Below, in pieces: positions 63,960 to 64,000 of a stretch of 64,000 bases of DNA. The notes beneath the pieces were generated by a model, which saw only the letters and a program-made list of their open reading frames with translations, was not told the DNA's origin and ran no database searches. A program made the translations under genes and the position numbers. Position 1 is the stretch's first letter, and each line of letters opens with the position of its first letter. Origin of the DNA: Acidithiobacillus caldus ATCC 51756 (GTDB lineage: Bacteria > Pseudomonadota > Gammaproteobacteria > Acidithiobacillales > Acidithiobacillaceae); NCBI RefSeq assembly GCF_000175575.2, contig NZ_CP005986.1:2118615-2182614 (forward strand). Direction: 5' to 3'.

Positions 63960-64000
63960 ATGAAAGACTTTGACATCGGCATCATCGGCAGCGGACCCGG
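63960..64000 (+). CDS. FAD/NAD(P)-binding oxidoreductase (partial, 5' end only)
   Basis: Only the first 13 codons and part of the next are inside the window: MKDFDIGIIGSGPG. GxGxxG after a beta strand is the dinucleotide-binding start of flavoprotein disulfide reductases, NADH dehydrogenases and similar enzymes. The family cannot be decided from this. Confidence 0.75.
   Translation, partial: MKDFDIGIIGSGP

Overview
The window (about 60% GC, no vector or phage backbone) looks like a chromosome segment of an acidophilic sulfur-oxidising gammaproteobacterial relative, most likely the Acidithiobacillus group. The reasons are soxYZ beside a cytochrome bo3 quinol oxidase operon, a complete hopanoid operon fed by a one-enzyme squalene synthase, and the rpsU-dnaG-rpoD operon carrying yqeY and mutS2. 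This assignment is inferred from gene content; no search was run.

Layout. 1-5.8 kb (minus strand): a DUF302-like protein, soxY and a cut-off soxZ, then cyoABCD ending in a strong intrinsic terminator. 5.8-7.06 kb has no convincing protein gene but holds a run of local hairpins (candidate structured RNA). 7.06-7.37 kb is a tRNA-Ser(UGA) split inside its anticodon by a 220-nt group I intron closely resembling the Azoarcus tRNA-Ile intron. 7.6-8.2 kb encodes a secreted SCP2-like protein with a two-hairpin leader. 8.2-26.9 kb is a minus-strand run: squalene synthase, shc, hpnG, hpnA, hpnI, hpnJ, hpnK, hpnN, hpnL, a diiron ferritin-like protein, hpnH, mlaC/hpnM, mlaA and then gatCAB. Most junctions overlap by a few bases, so lipid synthesis, modification and transport are probably co-expressed.

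27.1-35.8 kb (plus strand) holds a LolD/FtsX-type ABC exporter, an AttH/CrtC-like secreted protein, a ThiF/MoeB-like adenylyltransferase between two unknown small proteins, an endonuclease/exonuclease/phosphatase-fold protein, and mlaE (with an N-terminal STAS-like extension) plus mlaF. tolC and pabB diverge around a palindromic operator-like site; pabB overlaps glgX tail to tail. After an integral membrane protein and tRNA-Thr comes a patchy region (42.1-44.8 kb) with a frameshifted secreted protein, decayed sequence and a YefM-YoeB toxin-antitoxin pair with its own palindrome.

45.0-51.9 kb is the macromolecular synthesis operon on the minus strand: rpsU, yqeY, mutS2, dnaG, rpoD and a CAU-anticodon tRNA. 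52-59.4 kb has a second sigma-70 factor, rdgB-rph, an outer-membrane beta-barrel candidate, htpG, a DUF423 protein, an NDUFA9-like SDR and a Sel1-repeat protein. 59.4-63.6 kb is opgG-orf-opgH for osmoregulated periplasmic glucan synthesis, and the window ends in the first codons of a flavoprotein. Taken together the window is rich in envelope functions: hopanoids, lipid transport (Mla), periplasmic glucans, TolC and quinol oxidation.
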